NCBI RefSeq assembly: GCF_000143415.4
Contig: NW_003314261.1
Location: 2,488,904-2,552,903 of the forward strand
DNA length: 64,000 bases
Source of the DNA: Selaginella moellendorffii
Lineage: Eukaryota; Streptophyta; Lycopodiopsida; Selaginellales; Selaginellaceae
Direction: 5' to 3'
This document shows, piece by piece, positions 10,716 to 20,745 of this stretch; position 1 is the first letter of the stretch; every line of letters begins with the position of its first letter. The notes beneath the pieces are model-generated. The model was given only the letters and a program-made list of their open reading frames with translations, searched no databases and was not told where the DNA came from. The position numbers and the translations under genes were made by a program.

Positions 10716-12595
10716 TCAAACGGGAGATCCAGCGGCTGTGAGCTGCAGAAAGTAAAGATCAAGCGATCGTCTCGTGTTTTCTGGATGTTCTACCTCGTTG
10801 ATTCTCACGAGCAGTGATTTTCTTTGCGCCTCTTCGGCCGAGAGCCGACGATACAGCGCCTGGATGAGCTCTTTATCGTTTCTTGACGAGGTAATGGCTC
10901 GTCTCTCCTCGTTTAATTGGTTTTTCTCGGCTGGACGCAGGAAGTTTTCTTGTTAATCCTCCAGATTCTTAGCAATTCTCCCTCTACAACTTGAAAATGC
11001 TTACCTTCCAGTGTTGAGCGTTCCATTAACAGCTTTTCGCGAAGGCTCTGGTATTCCTTTTCAAGTTGGTTTTTTCTCCTGAATAAAACCGATAATGTTG
11101 AAATTAGAAAAGACGATAAAGTCTGCTTACATTGCAAGAACTTCTTCTGCCTGGGAGTGAAGAAACTCCTTGAGATGGTTTGCGTCTTCTTCCCGGACCT
11201 TCACTTGCATTTCCCTTGCTTGCAAAGCCTCCTCTCTTCTCTGCCAGCCTCTCTCCTGCGATCCACGGCAGCCAGCGTAAAAAAAGCAGTGATCCATTCG
11301 TCACGCTACCTGAACTTCGGTGTCGAGTTTGAGCTTATCAGTGCGCGTACGAATATCTTCTGTGGTCTCTAGAGCTCGTTGGCGCTGTTGATAGGCCAAG
11401 AACTCAACTTCCTGGAGAGAACTTGGAAGAGGTAAGCGCTGGGAAGTCGAGTTTTGCAATTTACTCTCTGCTTGGCTTGAAACCTCTCCTCGAGCGTCGC
11501 CTCTTGTTGAGCCAATTGCTCCCGCAGCGTCCTTTGCATGTCATCCAAGTCCTTTCGAGCACTAGCTAGCTGCCTGAACAAGTCGAAGCAGTGAAACTTA
11601 AGTTGGAGTGGCGGAAAGAAGAATACCATACCGACGGTATGAAGCAGCTTCATCCATCCTGGCTTGTGCAACTTCGACCTCGCGAATTCTTTTCACCTGT
11701 GTATGTAAAACGCCGAAGCTCGCAAGCCACCAACGGGGAAGGAAGAGAAGAAATTACCTGAGCATCAACTTCAGCTCGTACTTGGTTGTCAAAATCTCGG
11801 TGCAGTTTTGTCACTCGCTCCTCTGCAGTCCTTGACGAGCTAAGCTGTTGTTCTTTCTCCAGCTTCTTTTTGAAAGCGTCGTCGATCTCCTTGAGCCAGG
11901 CATCTAAATTGTTTCATCAGAGGAATCAAAGAAGTTCTTTTGACAAACCGAGCTTCTTGGGACCAATCTCCTCAGTTTGGGTCGAGGAATCTCGAGTACT
12001 TGCAGAGGAAAGAAAATGCTGGACAATGGCGATCAACTGCTGTGCAAGACAGCTGCGTTCCCCCGAGACCTGGAAGAAATCGAAACATAAACTCGAAAGC
12101 CAAGATCAAGCGCAAAGAGTTCTCAAAGCTAAAGAGGAAGTAGCGAAACTCGCCAAGGAGGCAAAGGACGTACCTCTTTTGTGATCCAGAATGGTGCTAG
12201 ATCGAGACGAAGGATTTGCACCACTTCATCGCGCGAGAATGGTGGCCAAGAGTCCAATTGGCTCTCCGGGAAGAACACCGACTGGGTGAACTTAAAGCCG
12301 TAGGCCTCGAGATACTCCACAAACGTGCTCGCTAAGATCCGATCCTGGAGCGATGGCCTTGCCCGCATCGACGGATCAAACAGCGAATGGTCGTCTCCCC
12401 GGAGCTTGTGAATCAATGCCGATCGCAGCTGGCTCTAGAGAAAGAGAAAAGGAAAACCACAAAGAATGCGGGCATTTTAGCCATCGAAATCGTGGCGATC
12501 AGCGTGACAAGAACCTTGACGCGCCCGAGAATCCCAGCGGATTGAAAGGACAAGAAGAGCTGCTCTTTGAGTTCTTCAGCTGACAAGGGCTCCAT
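10716..12595 (-). CDS. OFD1-like centriole/basal-body protein (LisH domain plus coiled coil)
   Basis: Eleven small exons (12595-12515, 12434-12174, 12069-11949, 11903-11758, 11696-11632, 11573-11465, 11411-11310, 11255-11131, 11078-11005, 10948-10794, 10742-10716) close in frame to 421 residues. The N-terminus matches OFD1: an AEELKEQLFLSFQSAGIL helix, then SQLRSALIHKL across the first splice, then a LisH region ending TQSVFFPESQL. This aligns with the LisH part of animal OFD1 as I know it. After residue 160 the protein is almost all charged coiled coil. OFD1 caps centriole distal ends and is needed for cilia. In a plant this implies a role in basal bodies of swimming sperm. At 421 residues it is much shorter than animal OFD1 (about 1000). 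Every phase fits, but the last exons are short and less certain. Confidence 0.8.
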
Positions 12596-12649
12596 TTTTA
12601 GGGTTCTTCCCTGTGTTTTTAGGGTTCTTACAATTTCTCTGTGCGAGAA
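12596..12649. promoter_or_regulatory. 54-bp bidirectional promoter/leader region between OFD1-like and ZNF830-like genes
   Basis: The two start codons are head to head with only 54 bp between them. The gap holds two copies of the plant telo-box-like string TAGGGTT (12600 and 12621 areas), common in promoters of growth-linked plant genes. Both leaders must be very short or overlap. Confidence 0.5.
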
Positions 12650-13792
12650 ATGGACGCGACCAGGAAGGCGATGTTCCGGTCGCGGCTGCGGCAGGCGGCG
12701 GAGCGCAAGGAGAAGATCGATTCACCTCTGGCTAGGTACGAAATCATTGAGAAAGAGCGAGTATCTAGGTGATTTTCTTTCTTTCTCAGGTACAATGATC
12801 TCGGGCAGCTTGTTTGTAAAGTCTGTAACATATCGATCAAGACGGAGGCTCTTTGGGGAGCTCATCTCGCATCTCAACAGCACAAAGAAGTAAGCCGAGA
12901 GAGAAATTTCTTTCGCGTTTTAGCGTAAGTAAGTTTCTCACTGTGCAGGGTGGCTGAGAGTGGGAAAAAAATTCCTTTTCTTCTGCAGGCTGCCGATGAG
13001 TTGAAAGAGCGAGCAAAGCGATTGAAAGCCGCTGCTGCTGCTGCCGAGCCAACTCGATCGACCTCAGTAGCGCAAAAATCCGAGCAAAATGGGAATAAAT
13101 CCGAGGCAGTAAAAGGTGACTCTCAGCGAGGTGAGACAAGTCTAGTTGTGATCTTTTGATGCCGTGACTGAGAGATAGCTAACTTTGCAGCCGATTCTAA
13201 CCGGAAACCAAGCAATGGTGAAGCTCCTCCTGCTCAAAGCAAGGATAGGACTGGACCCTTGCCTGAAGGCTTCTTTGACAATGCGGCCGCGGACATGAAG
13301 GCCCGAGGAGTAGAAGCGCCTAAGATCAACATGCAGTACGTCTTTGCCAGGTTTTGGGTGTGGAGCTAAAAGGTTTTTGCGTCTAGGGAGGAGCTGGACC
13401 ATTTCCACAAGCTTATAGAGGAGGATGTCAAGGCAGTCGATGATAGGCACCGGGAAGAGGAGGTACGTATTCTTCTGTGTGGATTTCTCTTTCGCTGATA
13501 GATTTATCCAGGTTGAAGCAGCGGAAATCCGACACGAGGAAGAAGAAATTGAGCAAAGGTAGAGCTAGACTCTTGCTCTGGGTTTTCACAGCTCTGATTT
13601 TCTTTCTCTCTGTTTTTTTCCAGCCTTTGTGTGGAACGCGTTGAGATGCTTAAGAAACGAAAGCTTGAGTTACGCGACGAGACCAAGCCGGGAGACTCAA
13701 AGTCAAAGAAGCCAGAGAACTTACTTGACGAATTATCAAGCGATGACGAGAGCGACGAAGAACCGGTTTTGGATTGGCGAGGTAGACGCTAA
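12650..13792 (+). CDS. ZNF830/CCDC16-like zinc-finger protein
   Basis: Seven exons (12650-12735, 12790-12889, 12989-13130, 13191-13335, 13387-13462, 13512-13558, 13624-13792) encode 254 residues. The N-terminal signature SPLARYNDLGQLVCKVCN is followed by a C2H2-type finger (C-x2-C ... H-x4-H, ending ASQQHKEA), as in human ZNF830. Then come an Ala-rich coiled coil, a conserved LPEGFFDN motif and an acidic C-terminus ending VLDWRGRR, also typical of the family. ZNF830 homologues are nuclear and associate with the spliceosome and genome maintenance. The gene is divergent from the OFD1-like gene (54 bp) and converges on MED28 (71 bp between stop codons). Confidence 0.88.
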
Positions 13793-13863
13793 GCCCCAAG
13801 ATCAAACTCGTTAGCAAGTATGCTCCAAGATCAAACTCGTTACCAAGTAACTTACAAATTGCT

Positions 13864-14335
13864 TTAGACTCTCTCGAGCTCATGAATGTGCTTGAGCTTT
13901 TGCGCTTTGAGAATGTCACTCCATCCCTGGAGCAGCCTCTTCTGCCGTTTAATCAGCTCGTCTTTCGCCCTGAGCTCGCTTTCGAGCCCAGCAATTTCCT
14001 GGAGACTAAAGTTCTAAGACAAGAAAAATCGCATGGAGGAAAAGAAGAACCTTTTTCAAGAGCTCCTCTTTGGGAGGCTGGTGTTCATGCTGTACCCGAA
14101 TGAAAAATACTTGCAGCTGCTTCGCCGCTTCCATGAACTCCCGGGCATGGCGCTCCACATCCACTAGAAGCGAAAAACCAAAATCCTTTGACACCGAAGA
14201 GAAAGACGTTATGTTACCGTGGTGGGAGGGATGAGTGGAACGATCGGCCGCCTGGAGCTCTCGAGCAGGGAGGCACGGCAACAATGTCGCGTCCAAAGAC
14301 GCGACCCACGACTGGACTTCGTTTAGGCTGCTCAT
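13864..14335 (-). CDS. MED28: Mediator complex subunit MED28
   Basis: Three exons (14335-14218, 14163-14051, 14013-13864) encode 126 residues. The plant MED28 signatures are present: LPCLPARELQAADRSTHPSHH in exon 1, VDVERHAREFMEAAKQLQ in exon 2, and in exon 3 a coiled coil with AKDELIKRQKRLLQGW. The protein is a head-module subunit of Mediator linking transcription factors to RNA polymerase II. Length matches the family. The short gap to the convergent ZNF830-like gene means the 3' UTRs must overlap or nearly so. Confidence 0.88.
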
Positions 14336-15138
14336 ACCAAACACAACCCTAAAAAGAAAGATGCAATAAAAAAGGTACTTTGCGATTGATTTGTGATTTT
14401 GAGAGTAGCAAGATCTACTTCCGATTTTTTTTTCCTGATTACCAAGTTTTGACACAGCATCTCTTGCGTCTACCCGTAAAACTCCTGTGTTCAATTATTG
14501 TTTTTTTCAAGATTTTGCTATGCTATTTGGGTTGAGAAAAATATTTCAAAATAAAATAATAACAGTACTTTAAATTAATATTATTTTTGGTTTGCTTAAG
14601 GCACAATTCACCAAGATAAAACTTTAAGTGGAGATACTTAGGATATATTTGAATATTCTGATCTAACAGTTGTTATTCATTTAGATTATATTTAAAATTA
14701 TGAACATATTTGTAATTTATAAATTTTTATAAACATGTTTTAGTATATTCTAGTTTATTCTAACATATAATGGTTGAAAATTAATCTTGTGTTTATAAAT
14801 TATAAACATATTTATAATTATAAAATTCTATTTGATCAATTGGTAGTGGTTGTACAATACTCTTCTCCAGATCCATCAGTAGATAAGTCATGTTTCCCAC
14901 TCCATTTCTCCCCTCCATTAGCTTTTCCATCCATTGAGAAGTTGGTTCTTCTCATTTCTACTTCCCATCTAGCTGTTTCACTACCATTATTAAACCCTTG
15001 ATGCATTTTTGACCTTAGCCCATGTCCTTTGTCTATTTCTACTATCACCATGAAAGAATTAGTTAACGAGTCTGAACCACTTCAATTGTTTGCTTTGATT
15101 GTTAATCTTATTTATCGTTCCATTGACTCAACTGTTTG

Positions 15139-15375
15139 CTTGTTGGTGAAGTATTAGGATTTCCAAGATGTTTTTGACAAGAGAAAAGCTAGTGGTTTGC
15201 CTCCTCATCATTTTTATGACTGTGCTATTGAGTTATAAAAGGATGCTTAGCCCCCATGGGGACCCATCTACAATCTCTCACCATTAGAGCTGGCTGCCCT
15301 TAAGGAGTATGTGGACTCTAATTTGGAATCTAGCTTCATTCAGCACTCTTAGTCACTTGCAGGGGCACTCCAAAT
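15139..15375 (+). pseudogene. Fossil fragment of a Ty3/gypsy reverse-transcriptase N-terminus
   Basis: Translation on the plus strand gives the degenerate but recognisable start of a gypsy reverse transcriptase: DVFDKRKASGLPPHH, YDCAIEL, then PPWGPIYNLSPLELAALKEY and ESSFIQHS. This is the usual order in chromovirus-like elements. Stops interrupt it at three or more codons and it fades out near 15375. No LTRs or other domains are visible nearby. It differs from both element families at 30-48 kb. Confidence 0.7.
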
Positions 15376-16218
15376 GGCTAAAATTTATAATTTCAGTTTT
15401 TAGGAATAATAATAATCTTATTTAATCAAATGAGAATTGAGCTTGTGTCATTTTTCTGATATTAAATGTAATGCACCCTATTTTTCCCTATTGGAGCCAA
15501 TTAGAAAAAATAGACAATTGTTTAATGAAAAAGCTCTTTATGACTATTTATCCCTATACATCCCCCAAAGTTCTATGAATTTACAATAATATTATATTTA
15601 AATCTCATCCTATAATAACATATATTACAGTTATGGTAATTCCACTAAGACTAAAGTGTATAATACTAAATTTATATAGAAAATGCAAGATCTTCAAAAT
15701 AACTTTATGTTGTGAAAGCATGGAGGTGGTTCTTGGGGTATTTTAATTATATTTATTTTGTTCATTGTAAAGTTGTAATTGGTAAATTTTTGCCACAAAA
15801 AATAGATAAAAAATGTAAGATAAAAATAAATTATTTTCACCAAAATTAATCAAAGAATATTAATCTCAATAAACAATATACTTGGTGGTTCTTTGATTTA
15901 TGAATAAGTTTATGAAAATATAAATGAGTAAATGATTAGAATTTTCTTGCCAATATTTAAGAAATTATTATGTAGTAAGATAAAGGTATAAAACACTAAA
16001 TATGAGAATTAATATTAATGCAGAACATTTAAAGGATGTCTAAGTTAAATTTCGTCCATTTATTTTAATAAGAAGACAATTTTAAAATATTAGTTTATAG
16101 AAACATTAAATTTATCTTTAGTTATATAAATTTCACATGCTGCTATTTATTAGGATTAACAAAATATATAACATTTATACTAACACTAGGTTTAATATTA
16201 TAAAGAACTTTTACTCCT

Positions 16219-16265
<47 letters not shown>

Positions 16266-16311
16266 ACACACACACACATATATATACCTCTGTGTGTGTG
16301 TGTGTGTGAGT
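16219..16311. repeat. Compound microsatellite (AT)n-(CA)n-(TG)n
   Basis: About 44 bp of AT repeat is followed by a short CA run, TATATA and a TG run of about nine units. Confidence 0.9.
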
Positions 16312-16628
16312 GCTCATATAATAGTTATTTTATTAAATATGACTTGGATGTAAAGTATATACCTATAATATCCAGCCATATTTTTAATTTAATGGTTGTA
16401 ATTTTATACTCTTAAACTATCTGCAGGAAACTGTCCTTGTGGTTGTGGCCAGCCTTCTTTCCTGTGCGTCAGTTGGGGTATATTTTGTCACTCAGTTTAA
16501 ATCCAAAAGTCCTAGGCTAAAGTCGCTATTTGTAAAGGTGAATGGTACTACGTTGAATAAGAGTGAAAACAACCTCTACAAATTTTCAACTGTTTTAATG
16601 TGAGCAAGAGTCAAGTTGACGAATCACC

Positions 16629-18545
16629 ATGTACGAGAGCCTTGGCTGTGGGATGCACCCCATCCGCCGGTCGGCCACATTTGACGCTGGATTGGGATGC
16701 CTGGTAGCCGGTTGCAAGAAGCTCCAAGTCGTCGTCCTCAACGGCTGTGTTGGTATTTTGGATGCCGGGCTTTGCTTCCTTGCTTCCAACAGTAAAGAGC
16801 CCACCACCATCGACGCCTCATACACAGAGGTCTCTATCGAAAGGTCTCTCTTTGCTTTTCATTTCTTTTTCCTGTGTTGTCATCTTTGGTTCATTTAGCA
16901 TAGACCGTGGTTGATTTAACCAGAAACTTCTCTTTTTGGTCCTTGTGTCTTTCGAGTTTGGTTGACCTGATAAAAAAATCTGTTTTTGTTTTTGCTTACT
17001 GTTTCCCAGATCACTGATGACGGCATCATCAAACTTGCCGTCTCTCAGAGTGTTGAATCTGGCTGCGTGCTCCAACGTTGGAGACGCGGGATTCTCGTAC
17101 AAGTACATCATTGCTGGTATGTACGATGACGATTCTAAAATACAGTCGTTCTAGTCTTCTTTTTGCTCAGGAACTGGATCTATCTTGACCAATGTGGGAA
17201 TCTTGTTTCTCTTGAAGCGAAGCTTGTAGTTTCTAAAGCTCTCATCTGTAAATTCCTTGTGGAGTATCAATTAATTTGGTTCTTATACTCGTGAGAAAAA
17301 CGATCGCAGATCACTGCCAGCTGTTGGAAGCAGTTGGAAAGCTCACGCAGATCCGAACATGGCTGGCTGCGAAATCGCCGGCGATGGGCTTCGCTTAGTG
17401 GGCTCTTTCTGTCTTCAGCTAAGCGACTAAGTTTGAGCAAGTGTAGAGACGGATTCTGGCATGGCTTCCATTTTACATGGCTGCAAAAACCCCTGGAAGC
17501 TTGATCTTACTTGCTGCCTCCACCTCACGGAGATCACTGCTTGCAACATCGCAAGGTCGAGCGCGGGTCTTGTCAGCTTAAAGATCGAAGCTAGAACAAC
17601 ATTTCACTGTTGATAGATCGTTGTAGCTGCTTGGAAGAACTGGACGTGACCGATTGCAACATCGATGACGCAGATATGAGAGTGTAGCTCAAAGCTGACA
17701 GTTGCAGGACTGGAATGTATTGCGAAATGTAGGTTTTTGAAGACTCTCAAGCTCGGGTTTTGCAAGGTCAGCGACAATGGCACCGAGCATGTTGGAAGAA
17801 ATTGCTCCAACTTGATCAAGCTCGATTTATACAGGTCAGTTTTGTGGACTTTCCGAAGTGCCAGCATAAAAGTCTCACTTTTTTGTTTATCAACGTACAG
17901 GTCGGGGAATGTTGGTGATGCGGGAGTTGCGTCCATAGCCGCTGGCTGTCGCAAGTTGAGAATTCTAATCCTCTCGTACTGTCCAAACATCACGGACGCT
18001 TCCATCGTCTTCAATTCGCAGCTCAGCTATCTCCAGCAGCTTTGCAAACGAGTTGGCCTGGAGAAAAAACTCCCGGAATTCAAGAACCTTGTAAAGCAAA
18101 CACGATCTCAAACACTGCGGCATTGGCGATCGGGGAATGACCTCCATCGTCTACTGCTTTGCAAATCTCCAACAGGTTCAAGCTCTTCCAAATCTTTCTT
18201 CTCAAAAGCTTACGGTCGTTTTTCTTCTCTTACCAGCTAAATCTATCGTATTGCCGGATCTCCAACGCTGGACTCGTGATGCTGGGAAATCTTCGCTGCT
18301 TGCAAAACGTGAAGCTCGTCCAGATCGGGAATGTTTCCGTCGAAGTTCTCGCGGCATCACTCCTTTCGTGTGTTTACTTCAAGAAAGCATGCCATGGCCT
18401 GGAGAACAGTGGGCAATATGGATCAAGCCCAAAGAGCTTCGTGGAAAGCTTTCATGTCCGTTCAAAAACGCGCGAAAGATTCGTGAGAAAGTGGCCTTGG
18501 AGCCTGAATCCTCATGATCAAAGCTTACACCCGAGTTTTCCGTGA
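16629..18545 (+). pseudogene. Broken F-box/leucine-rich-repeat (FBL3-like) gene
   Basis: Fragments of amino-cysteine-type leucine-rich repeats occur in order over 1.9 kb. They include DAGLGCLVAGCKKLQVVVLNGC, ELDVTDCNIDDADM, KTLKLGFCKVSDNGTEHVG, GNVGDAGVASIAAGCRKL, YCPNITDAS, then CRISNAGLVMLGNLRCLQNVKL. The order and wording follow the C-terminal repeats of plant FBL3-type F-box proteins, which are SCF ubiquitin-ligase adaptors. Stop codons and frame changes separate the fragments (for example at about 17685), and no F-box is seen upstream. The locus is most likely dead. A heavily spliced gene using some fragments cannot be fully excluded. Confidence 0.7.
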
Positions 18546-18563
18546 GATGCCCGGCCTTTCACA

Positions 18564-18809
18564 TTGATGTTCTTGCCTGCGGTGTTTAGCACATCTAGTC
18601 ACATTGGCTGCTTGGAGAAAAGCCACCTGTGTGTGCTTCACGTCGATTACCTTCGACCATGGATTGATCTCAGTCGCTCAGGACAGTTTGGGAGAGCTCA
18701 AGATCTGATGAACAACATGCTGTTTCTCCCTCATGAGGCTCCAGCCAGAAGCTCCGTCGCCATATCCTTAGAGCAATCTTGTGCAAATTGCAGCATCATC
18801 TATTACTGA
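18564..18809 (+). pseudogene. Fossil of a pentatricopeptide-repeat (PPR) gene
   Basis: One open frame of 81 codons contains SSHIGCLEK and SGQFGRAQDLMNNMLFLPHE. These match the late repeats of plant-organelle PPR proteins, an abundant family in Selaginella. The fragment lacks the rest of the array, and key positions are altered (for example the Trp after the PHEA segment). It is probably a relic, dropped next to the broken F-box gene. Confidence 0.5.
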
Positions 18810-18823
18810 GCACTTCATATCAT

Positions 18824-19147
18824 ATGTGTTTGTTAGGTGACGCAGGAGAGGGCGGTGCTCGATCGGCTGGATTGTTAAGGAAAGGAGTTAGTTTAGCGCG
18901 TAAACGATGGCAAGGACAATGACGCATCAAAGAAAATGCCAAGAACAAACAAAGAATGTGCAGGCAAGCGACAGACTTACATACGCAGCGGCCAAACAAA
19001 TATTTCTTCTGCCTTGCAGCCGGACCGATCGACGAAGACTCCGTCAAATCCTGGCGAGATTTCCAGCGAGAAAACCCGATTCGCTACGAACCTGTGAAGC
19101 CAGAGAAGAGAATGCGGCCCGCCGGATGGAACGCCGCTCACCAATGA
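18824..19147 (+). CDS. Possible small protein, two exons, unrecognised
   Basis: An ATG at 18824 opens a frame (18824-18899) that joins across a 120-bp GT-AG intron to a second exon (19020-19147). Together they make 67 residues in continuous phase. The second exon is polar and conserved-looking: DEDSVKSWRDFQRENPIRYE, then a KPEKRM segment and GWNAAHQ at the end. The tract before the acceptor is pyrimidine-rich. I do not recognise the family and there is no signal peptide or membrane segment. It lies in a region of gene relics, so it could be a fragment of a larger lost gene. Confidence 0.4.
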
Positions 19148-20745
19148 TTCGTGATCGGAGAAAGAAATGGATGCCTGAATCATGAGCGGCCATAAATTTC
19201 CAAGCTTAATGTCCATTACGATCCGGCGCAGCTCTTACCTAACAGAGAGGAGAAAGCGAGCGAGAAATCGAGCCGATCGCTCGCAGCAACGCGATTCCGG
19301 GATTAGGGCTCCTCAAAAACCACTGACTATCCGAGTACTTTTGGACCAGCCCTCCTATATCTCAAACTTATTTTTAACGAAGAATATTATTTCACATTTG
19401 CATAGATAATTTTTTTGTAACAAACTCAAGTTTTAAATAAATCTGAATAGAAATATTTAACAATTTCTATATAGTTTCTTAACATATGTTTTTCGTTTTA
19501 CAAAAAGTTATAATCAATAACATCCATTATAGTATTTTGTAGTAATTGTTAATTTAAATACATCCAGAAAAAAATTTGAAAAATTTAAATTAAATTTTTA
19601 GATTGGTTTAATGAATAATTTAATATTATTTTATTGAGTTGAGTATTCTACTTCTTTTAATTACAATTGTAAAAGTCAATTATTGAGTTAAAAAAATATA
19701 TTGGACTTCATATATGTAAATTGTATAAATATTTTCATAAAATCTAAACATATATTGTTAGCAAAGAAAATGAGCATGAAGATTTAGTGATAAAAGAGCT
19801 TTTACATTTACTTTAGCTTACTCGCTTAGCTAAACATGAGTATATTCCTTTTTTTAAAATACACGTTCAAGATATTTTTATTTAGTTGCATGGCTATTTT
19901 ATTATTTTATTTTTTATTAGAAATTTTTTCCAACTTGAACAACATTTATCCAGACTGTTTTGCATATTTAATTATAGTTAAAAAATAAATGAAAAAACTG
20001 CTCTTCACAATTAAAAAAAAAGTCAACATATTTATTTATTGAGTTGGATGAGAATATCCACTATGCATTAGTAAGTATTAACACTAAATGTAATTATATA
20101 TTAATGCTATAACTAACCAAATATAAATAATAAGAGTAAATATAAATTCAATAAAAAAATTAATTTTGATAAATTAAAATTCTCCTATCTCCTCTTTCTT
20201 TTTGCTTAGATTGTTGTTTCACAAAACTCAAGTCCACTAAAACGTTAGAAATGAAAGAAAAATGAAAAACCAATGCACGACACAGTTCGTATTACAAGGT
20301 GGCCTCGGTCGGGTCGTTGTGGTTATAGGTGGCCTTTTGTCACAAGAAAACAAGCTTCTCAGAGCTTCAAGGAAGTGATATCCGGGCTTCAAAGTTCCAC
20401 TGTATCATGATGGAGAAGAATTAAAAAAGCAAGAGGAGGAGACATAGACGATTAAAGGCTTCTCAAATAGCTCGGCTCTTCCTGAGTGTGTTTTAAAGGT
20501 TGAGAGGCTTCAGCATGGGGAAATGTGGCTCCTTGAAGTAGCAGTAGTAGTAGTAATACAAGTAGTAGTAGCAGTAGTAGTAGCAGTAGTGATAGTAGTA
20601 TAGCTCGCAGCTGTGTGGAAGATGGTATAAGGCAAAGGGTAAGGATGTTAAACAGCCAAGCTAGTGCCTAAGCTTCTCGCCCAAAACGCCTAAAGACTGA
20701 ATGCAAAGTAGCATGCAAGCAGCGAAGGGAAAGGACCACAGTACC
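19148..20745. other. AT-rich intergenic region and 3' end of the KH gene
   Basis: From about 19380 to 20250 the sequence is very AT-rich with no open frame. From 20280 on it is more balanced and should include the 3' UTR of the KH-domain gene. An AGT trinucleotide repeat lies at 20533-20603. Confidence 0.6.
20533..20603. repeat. AGT/GTA trinucleotide repeat
   Basis: A slightly interrupted run of AGT units (with AGC and ACA variants) about 70 bp long lies downstream of the KH gene's stop codon, probably in its 3' UTR or just beyond. Confidence 0.85.

Larger units (their letters stand above)
14336..16590. other. AT-rich gene-poor stretch
   Basis: The base composition drops sharply to AT-rich after the MED28 promoter. 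The only recognisable coding trace is the reverse-transcriptase fossil at 15139-15375. The rest has stop codons in all frames and microsatellites. Confidence 0.6.

Noticed and set aside
16219-16311. Regular short repeats considered as a CRISPR-like or regulatory array
   Set aside because: It is a simple dinucleotide microsatellite with no spacers, in a plant genome.
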